Made by a program: the position numbers and the translations under genes | Shown here: piece by piece, positions 36,378 through 44,985 of the stretch | Layout of the letters: every line of letters begins with the position of its first letter | How positions within the stretch are numbered: the stretch's first letter is position 1 | The notes under the pieces: generated by a model | Told to the model about the DNA's origin: nothing | Database searches by the model: none | Seen by the model: the letters and a program-made list of their open reading frames with translations, nothing else | Source: Actinomyces sp. AC-20-1 | GTDB taxonomy: Bacteria > Actinomycetota > Actinomycetes > Actinomycetales > Actinomycetaceae | Direction of reading: 5' to 3' | NCBI RefSeq assembly: GCF_023369555.1 | Contig: NZ_JACJVC010000001.1 | Coordinates: 62,001-126,000, forward strand | DNA length: 64,000 bases

Positions 36378-36418
36378 GAGGCCGCCCGCCCCGTGAGGGG
36401 GGGGGATCGGGCGGCCTC
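36378..36418. terminator. Hairpin between deoD and ppgK with G9 loop
   Basis: An 11-bp stem (36378-36388 with 36408-36418) encloses a loop containing nine consecutive G (36397-36405). It sits between convergent genes and can serve both. The G9 run is also a place where sequence length may be wrong. Confidence 0.65.
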
Positions 36419-36498
36419 ATGCTGCGCGGGGCGGGAACGGTGCCGGTCCGCTCCCCCGGGCCGACGCAGCGGGCGGGAGGGACGGTCCGCCCGGGCGC

Positions 36499-37248
36499 TC
36501 AGGCGCGGCGGGCGGCCTCGTAGGCGGCGCCGACGATGCCCGCGGTGTTGAGCAGGGCGGCGGGGACGATGGGAGCCTTGAGGTCGAGCAGGGGCAGGAA
36601 CTTCTCGTGGTTCTTCGACACGCCGCCGCCGACGACGAACAGGTCCGGGGAGAAGAGCATCTCGACGTGGGAGTAGTAGCGCTGCAGGCGCTTGGCCCAC
36701 TTCTTCCAGGACAGGTCCCGCAGGGTCTTCTGGGCTGACGAGGCGCGCGTCTCGGCGTCGTGGCCGTCGATCTCGAGGTGGCCGAGCTCGGTGTTGGGCA
36801 CGAGCACGCCGTCGACGACGACCGCCGAGCCGATGCCCGTGCCGAGCGTCGTGAGGATGACGGTGCCGGCCACGCCCTTGGCGGCGCCGTAGACGACCTC
36901 GCCCAGGCCGGCGGCGTCGGCGTCGTTGAGGGTGTGGACCGGCCGGCCCAGGTGCTCGGTCATGAGGGCGTCGATGTTGACCCCGACCCAGGACTGGTCG
37001 AGGTTGGCCATGAAGGGGATGACCCCGTGGACGATGGGGGCGGGGAAGGAGATGCCGACGGCGACCCCCTCGGGCACCTGGAGGCCCTCGATGATCTGGC
37101 GGCAGACCCCGGCGACGGCCTCGGGGGTGGAGGGCTGCGGGGTCGCGATGCGGATGCGCTCGCCGATGAACTCGCCGGTGTCGAGGTCGACGAGGGCGCC
37201 CTTGACGCCCGAGCCGCCGATGTCGATACCGCATCCGATCGTGGCCAT
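36499..37248 (-). CDS. ppgK: Polyphosphate glucokinase
   Basis: A 249-residue ROK-family kinase that phosphorylates glucose using polyphosphate or [15 protein letters not shown] is the phosphate-binding motif, [10 protein letters not shown] carries the catalytic aspartate and LGTGIGSA the second phosphate loop; the C-terminal [15 protein letters not shown] is typical of PpgK. AGGAGG lies five bases before the ATG at 37248. Confidence 0.94.
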   Translation of the reverse strand: MATIGCGIDIGGSGVKGALVDLDTGEFIGERIRIATPQPSTPEAVAGVCRQIIEGLQVPEGVAVGISFPAPIVHGVIPFMANLDQSWVGVNIDALMTEHLGRPVHTLNDADAAGLGEVVYGAAKGVAGTVILTTLGTGIGSAVVVDGVLVPNTELGHLEIDGHDAETRASSAQKTLRDLSWKKWAKRLQRYYSHVEMLFSPDLFVVGGGVSKNHEKFLPLLDLKAPIVPAALLNTAGIVGAAYEAARRA

Positions 37249-37357
37249 GGTTCCTCCTGGGACTGGGTGCAGGGACGGCGGGGGCGCCGACAGCGCGAGG
37301 GTACAGCCAGCCCCGGCTTCGCGCGCGGCGATACGGGGCCGGGCTGGTGAGCGGGCG

Positions 37358-37387
37358 CCGGTAGGTTGACGGCCGGTAGGTTGACGA
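37358..37387. repeat. 15-bp direct repeat upstream of ABC gene
   Basis: CCGGTAGGTTGACG occurs at 37358-37371 and again at 37373-37386, a 15-base period. Each copy contains TTGAC, which resembles a -35 element. It lies in the 246-base gap between ppgK and the ABC transporter gene. Confidence 0.5.
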
Positions 37388-37494
37388 CGGCGGCCGGCTC
37401 GCGGTCGCCCCCCCTCTCCGCGACTGCCCCGCACCACTCCCCCGAGCCCGCGCGACGCGCCCCATGACGACCACGTGACGACGAGGAGAGACGG

Positions 37495-39454
37495 ATGAGC
37501 ACCTTGGACTCCCCCGCCACCGTCGCCCAGCACGACGACACCACAGATGCCGCAGACGCAGCAGCCGGCGCACGGCAGGCCGCAGAGGTCCCGACCGGGG
37601 CCCGGCCGGCCGACGACGGGCTCGACGAGGCGCCCGCGGTGCCGGTGCGCGAGGGCATCGCGCACCTGTGGTCCTACTCGTGCCAGCACCTGCGCGTCCT
37701 CGGCCTCGGGGTGCTGCTGGGCCTGCTGACGACGGCGATCACCCTGGCCACGCCGATGGTCACCAAGTGGGTGCTGGACTCGCTGGGGACCGGGCTGGGG
37801 CTCGGCCGTCCGGTCGCGGTGCTCGTCTCCCTCCTCGTCGTCGGGACCCTGGCGGGTCTGGCGCAGAGCGTGCTGCTGGCCCGGCTCGCCGAGGGCATCG
37901 TCCTCCAGGCGCGCCGTGACCTGGTCTCGCGCTTCCTCCTGGCGCGGTTGGAGCAGGTCCAGCGCTTCCGGGCGGGAAAGCTCGTCACCCGTGTCACGAG
38001 CGACACGCTGCTGCTGCGCGAGGCGACGACGAGCAGCCTCGTGCAGCTCGTCAACGCGAGCGTGTCGCTGGTGGGCAGCGTCGCGCTCATGGCGGTCCTG
38101 GACTGGCAGCTGCTGCTGACGACGCTGCTCGCCCTCGTCGTCGGCGGCGGCCTCTTCGGTGCGCTCGTGCCCCAGATCGGCCGCGCGGACAAGCGGGCGC
38201 AGGACGCCGTCGGCCAGCTCGGTGCCGAGCTGGAGGGCGGGGTTCGGGCCCTGCGGACGGTGAAGTCGAGCCGGGCCGAGCAGCGCCAGATCGCCCGGGT
38301 GAGTGAGAGGGCGGAGGAGTCCGCGCGGCACGCGGTCCGCTCGGCGTGGTTCTCCGCCCTGGTGTGGTCGGTGGCCGGCGGCGGGATGCAGCTGGCGGTC
38401 ATCGTCATCCTGGGCCTGGGTGCGGGGCGGGTGGCGCTGGGCGAGCTGTCGGTGTCGACGCTGGTGGCCTTCCTGCTCTACGCCTTCAACATCGTCGACC
38501 CGGTGGCCACGCTGGCGGAGGCGGTGGCGACCCTGCAGAGCGGTTTCGCGGCCGCTGCGCGGATCCGTGAGACGACCTCGTTGGAGCCCGAGTCCCCGCA
38601 GGTGGGCTCCCCGCGGGCCGCACGCGCTGGGGCGGCCGGCGAGGCGGTGCGTCGCCCTGTGGACGCCGACGCGCCGGTGCTGGCGCTGAGGGGTGTGACG
38701 GCGGGGTACGCGGACGCCCAGGCCCCGGCGCTGCACGACGTCAGCCTCGAGGTCCCCCGCACGGGGCACGTCGCGCTCGTCGGCCCCTCGGGGGCGGGCA
38801 AGACCACGGTGCTCTCCCTGCTGCTGCGCTTCATCGACCCGGTGTCGGGACGGCTCGAGCTCGACGGCGTGCCGTACGAGTCTCTGAGCCTGGATGAGGT
38901 GCGGGGCCGGATCGCCTACGTCGAGCAGGAGACGCCCGTGGTGCCCGGCACCGTGCGCGACAACGTCCTCTTCCGGGTGCCCGAGGCCTCGGACGACGAG
39001 GCGTGGGCGGCGCTGGCCGCGGTGCGCCTCGAGGGCAAGGTCCGGTCCCTGGAGGCGGGTCTTGACGCAAGCGTGGCGGAGACGAGCCTGTCCGGTGGGG
39101 AGCGTCAGCGCCTGGCGGTGGCCCGGGCGCTGGTGCAGCCGTCCGGGGGTGCTGCTGCTCGATGAGGCGACCGCCCAGCTCGACGCGGTGACTGAGGCGG
39201 CGATCCAGGCCGTCATCGAGGAGGCCTCGCGCGACGGCGTGGTGGTGACCATCGCCCACCGTCTGTCCACCGTGCTCGACGCCGACCGGATCGTCGTCCT
39301 CGAGGACGGCAGGGTGCGCGACGTCGGCACCCACACCGAGCTCGTGGCCCGGGACGCCCTCTACCGCGAGCTCATCACGGCGCTGCGTATCCACACGGAG
39401 GAGGCGGCCTTGGCCGGGGGCGCCGGCTCATACGATGGGGCCCATGATCAGTGA
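37495..39454 (+). pseudogene. ABC exporter (fused permease and ATPase), frameshifted
   Basis: The protein would be about 650 residues: six transmembrane helices (about 60-340) followed by an ATPase domain with Walker [10 protein letters not shown] (about 431), the signature [15 protein letters not shown] and, in another frame, Walker B VLLLDEAT and IAHRLST. The frame changes at a run of five G at 39145-39149; removing one G restores [12 protein letters not shown]. Translation as written stops at 39165, before Walker B, so the product would be inactive. Because only one homopolymer base is involved, a sequencing error is as likely as a true mutation. The substrate is unknown; the family includes lipid, peptide and drug exporters. 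Confidence 0.8.
39431..39444 (+). promoter_or_regulatory. Putative leaderless promoter of the deaminase gene
   Basis: TACGAT (39431-39436) ends seven bases before the ATG at 39444; no ribosome site is evident. The same hexamer and layout precede the HerA-like gene. Confidence 0.4.
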
Positions 39455-40211
39455 GGACCTGAGGGACCTGGTGGGCCGGGTGGCGGAGCACGCCCGGCGG
39501 TGGGACGACGGCGAGGACCACACGGTGGCCGCCGGGCTGCTCACCGCCTCGGGTGCGGTGGTGCTCGGCGTCAACACCTACCACTTCCTGGGCGGACCGT
39601 GCGCGGAGGTCGCTGCCCTGTCCAACCACGCCTCCTCGCGGCCGGATGACCCGGTTGTCGCCGTCGTGGCGGCGCGGGGGCCGAGCGGTGCGGTGATCCC
39701 GCCCTGCGGCAAGTGCCGTCAGGTGATGTTCGACCTGGACCCGGGCATCCGCTTCGTCGTGCGTGAGCCGAGTGGCCTGACCACCCGCACGGCGGCGGAG
39801 CTTCTTCCCTTCGCCTATGACTGGCACGCCGTCAAGGAGCCGCAGACGGTGTACATGTGGGAGGGGTATGAGCACCTGGTCCGCTCGGGCGCCAAGACCC
39901 AGACCATCCGGGTCGATGACCCGTTCTTCCCGGGTCCGGCGCGGATCGTCTTCGAGAAGGACGACGGCGAGGTGGTGGCCTTGCCCGCGACGGTCACCGA
40001 GGTGCTCCCCCTCGGGCGCGACGAGCTCACGGAGGAGATCGCCCAGCGCGACGGCTTCGCCGGCCTCGCCGAGCTCCACGAGGCGCTCGACAGGCACTAC
40101 CCGGGGCTTGCTGCCGACGGGCGGGTCGACGTCGTGCGCTTCGTTCTCGGCTCAGCCGAGCCCGGGCCCGGGGAGCGGCCCGACGCCGCGCTCGGCTCTC
40201 GCGAGGTCTGA
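39444..40211 (+). CDS. Cytidine deaminase-ASCH domain fusion protein
   Basis: A 255-residue two-domain protein. The N-terminal cytidine deaminase domain (1-120) has its zinc site and catalytic glutamate in GPCAEVAAL (Cys53, Glu55) and PPCGKCRQ (Cys88, Cys91). The C-terminal ASCH domain (about 130-235) contains SGAKTQTIR (Lys151, Thr154) and ends with a HYPG...VVRF motif, resembling E. coli YqfB, an N4-acetylcytidine amidohydrolase. A combined deacetylation and deamination of modified cytidine is a reasonable inference. The start at 39444 fits a leaderless promoter; the ATG at 39435 is an alternative. It overlaps the ABC gene's last bases. Confidence 0.85.
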   Translation: MISEDLRDLVGRVAEHARRWDDGEDHTVAAGLLTASGAVVLGVNTYHFLGGPCAEVAALSNHASSRPDDPVVAVVAARGPSGAVIPPCGKCRQVMFDLDPGIRFVVREPSGLTTRTAAELLPFAYDWHAVKEPQTVYMWEGYEHLVRSGAKTQTIRVDDPFFPGPARIVFEKDDGEVVALPATVTEVLPLGRDELTEEIAQRDGFAGLAELHEALDRHYPGLAADGRVDVVRFVLGSAEPGPGERPDAALGSREV

Positions 40212-40219
40212 CCTTTCGC

Positions 40220-40252
40220 GCTGAGGCCTGAGGTCTCCTCTCAGGCCTCGGC
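40220..40252. terminator. Hairpin between deaminase and VOC genes
   Basis: A 13-bp stem with one T-G wobble (40220-40232 with 40240-40252) and a 7-base loop lies between the convergent genes. Confidence 0.6.
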
Positions 40253-40260
40253 GTGAGGGC

Positions 40261-40637
40261 TCAGGCCTCGGCGAGGGCTGGCACTCGCCGGTACCCGTAG
40301 AGGTCGTGCTGGACGCCGTTGACCTGCAGCTCGTCAGCCCCGTCGGGGTGGGCGACGCGGATGGTGCGGCGTACGCCTCGTCGATGATGACGGCGTCGAA
40401 GCCGGCCTCGCGCAGTCGGGAGGCCAGGGCGTCGAGGTCGTCGACGAGCACGTGGCGACCGACGCTGCCCGAGCGGTACTCGGAGGTGGCGTGGTGGACC
40501 GCGAGGGCGCCGTCGCCGTCAAGCTCGGCCCACTGCGGGCTCGGTGCGTACGGCGGCCTCAGGCCCAGGGCTGCGGCGAGGCAGTGCCAGCGGGCCGTGT
40601 GGGCGGTGAGGAGCATCTGCTGGACGGTGACAGCCAT
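40261..40637 (-). pseudogene. VOC/glyoxalase-like protein, frameshifted
   Basis: The first ~90 residues (TVQQMLLTAHTARWH to FDAVIIDEAY) and the last ~35 (TIRVAHPDGADELQVNGV to PALAEA) lie in two frames that join near 40369-40372; one missing C would give EAYGRTIRVAHPDG and a single protein of 125 residues. The fold pattern, ending in DPDG-like HPDG followed by a strand, is that of the vicinal oxygen chelate superfamily. The substrate is unknown. As written it reads into antisense sequence of the deaminase gene, so either a recent mutation or a base error is present. Confidence 0.6.
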
Positions 40638-40756
40638 GGCGCTCCTTGCTGCAGGTTGGCGACGGCACAGCGGTCTGCGTCCGGGGGAGGCGGGTGGTCG
40701 GACTGTGCCGCGACAGCGCCCACCCGGCGTCGCGGCACGGAGTCAGCCGTCGCGCC

Positions 40757-40912
40757 TCACTGGGAGTCGTCGCGGGGCGGGCGGGCGAGGTAGGCCCGAA
40801 GGGCGTTCTCGACCAGCCTCGACAACGACGTGCCCTCGTCGATCGCCCGGTGCTTGGCCGCGCGCGCCAGCTCGGGCGGGACGTACACGTTGAGCTGCTG
40901 CTTCTCACTCAT
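40757..40912 (-). CDS. Ribbon-helix-helix (CopG-type) DNA-binding protein
   Basis: A 51-residue protein: strand QQLNVYVPPELA, helix RAAKHRAIDEG, then TSLSRLVENALRAYLA, the classic ribbon-helix-helix layout of CopG/VapB-like repressors and antitoxins. No toxin gene follows on the same strand (the next gene is the VOC fragment), so it is solitary here. A degraded PIN-toxin fragment lies 270 bases away on the opposite strand. A TAGCAT box ends six bases before its ATG. Confidence 0.75.
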   Translation of the reverse strand: MSEKQQLNVYVPPELARAAKHRAIDEGTSLSRLVENALRAYLARPPRDDSQ

Positions 40913-40924
40913 ACCTGAATGCTA
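40913..40924 (-). promoter_or_regulatory. Putative leaderless promoter of the ribbon-helix-helix gene
   Basis: On the minus strand TAGCAT (40924-40919) is followed by six bases and the ATG at 40912. Confidence 0.4.
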
Positions 40925-41184
40925 GCAAACCGGCTTGGCGTTATCGTCATTCGCTGCGGCCAGCCCGCGGCCCAGCTGACCCCTGCACCGGGGCGCCGAG
41001 CCATCAAGCCAACGACTCAGGCCGCACGTTTCGATGGCCAAGATCTGGAAACCAACTTTCGGCGCATGGTTCACCGCATCCCAGAGCCAAGCCAGGACAT
41101 AATCCACTCAGCCCCCAAGATCTCGTCGTACATGATTGAGCCCGCACAGCTACTGGACTCATTCCAGGCGCGAGCCCGCGTTCC

Positions 41185-41291
41185 TTGGACGCCCTGCGCC
41201 TGGCGACCGCTATCGACGTACAGGCAACACTGTAGTCACCTACGACGTGCGGTTGGCTTCGGCCCGGCATGGTTGCGCTCAGCCCCTCTGA
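41185..41291 (+). pseudogene. PIN-domain (VapC-like) toxin remnant
   Basis: Only the C-terminal part survives: LDALRLATAIDVQATL in one frame continues as VVTYDVRLASARHGC in another and then stops. This matches the end of VapC-type PIN nucleases, where the LDALHLATA and VTYD.RL segments carry two of the active-site acidic residues. Preceding sequence (about 41120-41184) may hold more of the gene but is too decayed to follow. No function is expected. Confidence 0.55.
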
Positions 41292-41738
41292 AGTAGGCTG
41301 TCTCAGGCTTGACGGAGCAGTGATGTCAGGAAGGATCACCGCCTCCTCCACACCTGGGGTGCAACAGATGTACGGCGCGAGAGAGTCCACGATGAGGCTG
41401 TCACTACGCCGCCGGCTATCGACGGCGACTATCCCCGTCGAAGGATTCCGAAGTCGTGAAGCCCTCCCTCACCATGATGCGGCTCGCCACCACGAGCGCA
41501 TGTGCGCCAGGAACGGGACACTCTTGTCGCGATAGTCCTCACAGAGTAACCCGGCTGACAGGAGGCGCATCTCAAGGAATCCGGCCCGCACCTCCGCATC
41601 TGGTTTCCCCCAAGGGCGACCGTCGCGCCCTGAGATTCGATAAGCGGCGGCGACAGAGCCAGCCGGATAGGCGGCACAACTGGCAACGCAAGCAGCGAAC
41701 ATCGCTTGGGGAATTCATGGCCACCCCGATTCCTTCAG
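41292..41738. other. Intergenic stretch without recognisable gene
   Basis: About 450 bases of lower GC than the surrounding core genes. Several short open frames exist on both strands but none has a ribosome site, codon bias or similarity that I recognise. It probably contains degraded sequence, like the PIN remnant beside it. Confidence 0.5.
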
Positions 41739-41751
41739 TAGTCTAGGAGCA
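41739..41751 (+). promoter_or_regulatory. Putative leaderless promoter of the 362-residue orphan gene
   Basis: TAGTCT (41739-41744) ends six bases before the ATG at 41751. AGGAG also lies immediately before the ATG, but too close for a normal ribosome site. Confidence 0.4.
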
Positions 41752-42839
41752 TGCATCTTCCATTACATGCACAGGACACCACGCTGACCAATGAGCAGGC
41801 GAAAATACTCGACGACGAGTTCTTCCGCTCCGACCCACTCGCCCACTTCTCGTCGCGAGTCTCGATGCTGCTCGAAACAGCACGATCGAACTACGAGGCA
41901 AGCCCAAAGAGCGAGCCTGAGTTCTTCAAAGCACTTGGTCTTGACAACGCAGATTCGGCACTCAAGTTCGACACTCAGCACCGCAGCATCCAAGTCGCGA
42001 TCGACGCGTTGTCTCTCCGCCATCAGGCAGCCGAAGCCCTGATCCGGTTCATCTATGCGCGAGTCGCCGCGGAGCCGCGGCGTGGCGATGCGAAGTGCAC
42101 CTGGCTGGCCATCGCCGACAGCCCAACTCGCATGATCGAAGTCATCGAAGCCAGCAAGGCGACACTCGACGCCGACCAGCACCGATTCCTCCAACTGCTC
42201 TTTCCGCCTGCCACTGAGGTTAAGGGGCCAGCCGTGAGGGCTGCTGAGTCGGCGGTGGCATGGGTGAATCACGCCGTGTGGCTGCTGACAAGCGACGAGC
42301 TTTCCATCAACGCGGCACACAACAAGCTCAAGCACGGTCTGGCGACATCGGCACGCGGGGACGTGCGCACTGAGTTGATCACGACGCCACCGAACGAGGA
42401 CGGCACCATCCCCACCAGCGCGTTCGGAGAAGGCAAGTCAACACCTCTCTTTGACCGCCCGATGCTCACGTATCTCAGCCGACCACCCAAAGAGCTGCGA
42501 CAAGGACTGGAAGTTACCTCCCTTCGCGTCGACCTTCCCGTGGTGCTGGCCGAGACCTGGATGATGGCGAATGTCTACGCTACAATGTTCCACGTCGCAG
42601 CCCTCGAACACTATGGCAAGAGACTCCCAGAGGATGTTGCCCCATACCCCGCCCTCGTCGTTGGACGTCAGCCTGATCAGCTCATCGGAGACCGTCTCCT
42701 TGGGTATCGTTCGGCGGTCACGTTGCCGCCCGACGGGAAAAGTTCACCGCGCCCATCCGGGATTCTTTTCTTCAAACAGTTCTGGCCAATGAGGATTGAT
42801 TTTGAAAGCAAGACCGAATGCATGATCGTTGACGGGTAG
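41751..42839 (+). CDS. Hypothetical protein, 362 residues, accessory region
   Basis: I do not recognise this soluble protein. It has no signal peptide or membrane helix. Much of it looks alpha-helical. The segment around residues 185-200, SINAAHNKLKHGLATS, resembles the short conserved HNKLKHG-type motif seen in some HEPN-like helical proteins, but the link is weak. Codon use is less GC3-biased than in the flanking core genes, which suggests transfer. It is convergent with an equally unrecognised gene, the two stops being 13 bases apart. Confidence 0.7.
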   Translation: MHLPLHAQDTTLTNEQAKILDDEFFRSDPLAHFSSRVSMLLETARSNYEASPKSEPEFFKALGLDNADSALKFDTQHRSIQVAIDALSLRHQAAEALIRFIYARVAAEPRRGDAKCTWLAIADSPTRMIEVIEASKATLDADQHRFLQLLFPPATEVKGPAVRAAESAVAWVNHAVWLLTSDELSINAAHNKLKHGLATSARGDVRTELITTPPNEDGTIPTSAFGEGKSTPLFDRPMLTYLSRPPKELRQGLEVTSLRVDLPVVLAETWMMANVYATMFHVAALEHYGKRLPEDVAPYPALVVGRQPDQLIGDRLLGYRSAVTLPPDGKSSPRPSGILFFKQFWPMRIDFESKTECMIVDG

Positions 42840-42852
42840 CGAGCGACTCAGA

Positions 42853-43566
42853 TCAGTTGAACTGGAACTTCCGGTATGAGCCCTGTACATTGAAACGCCG
42901 CCCTTCCTTGCGCCGTTGCAGAAGCTCCGTAACGGTGTCTATATCATCCGGCCGCATCCCAAGTTCCCGACATTTAGCTCGCACCTGATCGACAGTAATC
43001 GACACCCAACGGTCCGGTCGGTTCATCATGTCCGCCTTGAGCTTGTCTATCTCGTTCCATTTCAGTCCTGACGAGTAGCCGGCCGACATCGTAGTGACGT
43101 ACTCGAGAATCCCGCCCACCCCGTTCGGCAGCGGCTCCTGCCGATCTGCCGGCTCTGCGACAGGCTGAGGATCAACCGCGTACCCCTGAAACAGTTGGAC
43201 GGGGTTGGCATCCTCAATCCACTCCGCTGTCTCACGCTGATCCCACTCGACGACCACGAGCGCGTCCGCATCGATGTCCCACAGTTTGTTCAAGTGCTCG
43301 CGGTCGGGCCAGGCGTAGAGCACTCGGTGCCCAGAGAGTGATCCCAATGACAGCCCTCGCCAACTAAGGTGCGTTACTCCTGGCCGAGCCGCCAGTTGCT
43401 TCAGGCTCTCACTGTCGAATCGCTTCTGTGGTGTCACCACGATGACGGATCGGCCGGACCGCTCGAGCAACCACCTGATCGCACGCTCGATCTGAGGCTC
43501 GCGCGAAGTCTCGCCTTCGGTGAGCCGCGAGATCGCGACAGGGAACGTATATGCGTCGGATGTCAT
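42853..43566 (-). CDS. Hypothetical protein, 237 residues, accessory region
   Basis: I do not recognise this soluble protein. The first half has the feel of a Rossmann-like or helicase-like fold, with hydrophobic strands SVIVVTPQK, VTHLSW, RVLYAWP and ALVVVEWD ending in acidic residues, but no Walker motif is seen. The second half is helical and basic, ending in RRKEGRRFNVQGSYRKF. The ATG at 43566 follows GGAGGA by five bases and is preferred over one 12 bases upstream. Codon use is atypical for the window. It converges on the 362-residue gene. Confidence 0.75.
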   Translation of the reverse strand: MTSDAYTFPVAISRLTEGETSREPQIERAIRWLLERSGRSVIVVTPQKRFDSESLKQLAARPGVTHLSWRGLSLGSLSGHRVLYAWPDREHLNKLWDIDADALVVVEWDQRETAEWIEDANPVQLFQGYAVDPQPVAEPADRQEPLPNGVGGILEYVTTMSAGYSSGLKWNEIDKLKADMMNRPDRWVSITVDQVRAKCRELGMRPDDIDTVTELLQRRKEGRRFNVQGSYRKFQFN

Positions 43567-43578
43567 GTCTTCCTCCAA

Positions 43579-44028
43579 ACTTCGGCGTTTGAGCCCACAA
43601 TACGGTTGGCCTCCGACATCTTGAGCAGCGTCGGTGAAGAAGGCGACCAGGTCACCACAAGCGCCACCGAAGACTCAACCGGCTCCAGGTACCGCAGTAC
43701 CGTGACTACACCGCGGCTACTACCTCCTCCGACACCTCCTGGGTCCGCTACTCACCAACACTCGTCGTGAATAATGCGCGTGAGGGGTCGGCCGTGATTC
43801 AGGTAAGGATGTCCGCCGACGGTGGGCACGGTCCGAGGTATGGGAAGCAGGTTGTCGATGTCCACGAAGGCGAATATTGCAGCGAAGTACGCCTAGGCAC
43901 ATGCGATGGTGTCGAAGAAAGGCAAGCGCCTGTTGCTGTACGAGGCGGTCGCAGTCACGGGTGTGGTTTCTCAGGATATGGGTGATAGTTGGGGGCTTCT
44001 GGGGTGGTACTTCTGCTTGGTTGTGGGG
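43579..44028. other. Intergenic stretch without recognisable gene
   Basis: About 450 bases between the hypothetical gene and a transposase remnant. Base composition is mixed and I see no supported gene, RNA or clear repeat in it. Confidence 0.5.
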
Positions 44029-44521
44029 ATGAACCTCTCCAGCGGTAGTAGTGGCAGGAGTGTTGATCCTCGTGTGCGTCTGGCGATCGCCAGGTGGCCC
44101 AATGACGCCCCGTGTGGGGCGGTGAGCTCGTTCTGTGATCAGGAGGGCATCAGCCGCAGGACGTTCTACATGCTGCGTGTCTGGGCCCGGGCCGGGGGGC
44201 GAGGAAGCGGCCATTGAACCGCGTTCCAGGCGCCCGATCCACAGCCCCACTCGTATCAGCGACCAGGTCTGCCACCAGGCTTTCGACGTGCGCTCGGCGC
44301 TGGAGCGCTCGAGTCTAGACCACGGGTCCGTCAGCGTGCATGACAAGATGGTCTCGATGGGCCTGCAGGCACCCTCATCAGCGTCGCTGGCCCGCGTCTT
44401 GCGTGCCGAGGGCATCGCCCGCACAGACGCGTCCAAGCGCCCCCACGCGCGGCGTGGAAGCGTCTTGGTGGTGAAGGGAGTGTGTGTCCACGTTGCGGCG
44501 GGTGCCGCGGCGTGGCTGTGA
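44029..44521 (+). pseudogene. Truncated, frameshifted IS transposase
   Basis: The N-terminal part, VDPRVRLAIARWPNDAP to SRRTFYMLRVWARA, is a helix-turn-helix region of an IS481/IS3-like DDE transposase. It continues in another frame from EEAAIEPRSRRPIHSP to SVHDKMVSMGLQAPSSASLARV, again typical of these proteins. The change falls on a run of six G at 44194-44199. After about residue 145 similarity ends and no DDE catalytic domain follows, so the copy is truncated. Terminal inverted repeats were not found. Confidence 0.65.
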
Positions 44522-44985
44522 TAGTAGGTGCTGTCGGCCTAGACGGGCAGGCGTCGTGGATGTTGTCCCGGTGTGGGAGGGTGTGGCCAGTGCCAGTGGC
44601 CCCATGAGGAGGTGCGGCTCCGAAGGGTCGTCTCGCCCGCACCATGAGCGCGGCGCGGACGAGTCCCCCGCTTGATGGCATACTTGTTAAGGCACTGCGC
44701 GGCCGCGAACGCCTTCATGCTGATCCCCATACGTGCATGCTGGCGCGGGATCGCCCACTCGCGAGCTCCCGTGCCGGATACCGTCGACCTGCCCATCCCG
44801 TTGACGGAGTGTCGGCCGAGCCGGCGGTGTGTCTCAACAAGGACTTCTGCTGTGGAACACAGATCACGTCGCTCTTCATCCTGACCACCCCTATGAGTCG
44901 TCTCATGAGTGAGGGGCGCACCACGGCATCCGTGCATCCTTAGACTTTCGCCGAGCAAGGTGGCGGCTTCGATAGAGCCGTGCCC
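44522..44985. other. Intergenic stretch without recognisable gene
   Basis: Some 460 bases between the transposase remnant and the WYL regulator. Short frames on both strands give no recognisable protein. It may include the far side of the insertion event. Confidence 0.5.

Noticed and set aside
39423-39443. ATG at 39435 as start of the deaminase-ASCH gene
   Set aside because: It lies within the -10-like element and lacks a ribosome site; the ATG at 39444 fits the leaderless pattern better, though the earlier start cannot be excluded.
40757-41291. Ribbon-helix-helix gene and PIN remnant considered as a VapBC pair
   Set aside because: They lie on opposite strands and 270 bases apart, unlike the co-directional overlap of vapBC operons, and the toxin is decayed.
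44539-44958. A 139-residue minus-strand open frame considered as a second transposase
   Set aside because: No DDE or helix-turn-helix motif is recognisable and no start signal is seen.
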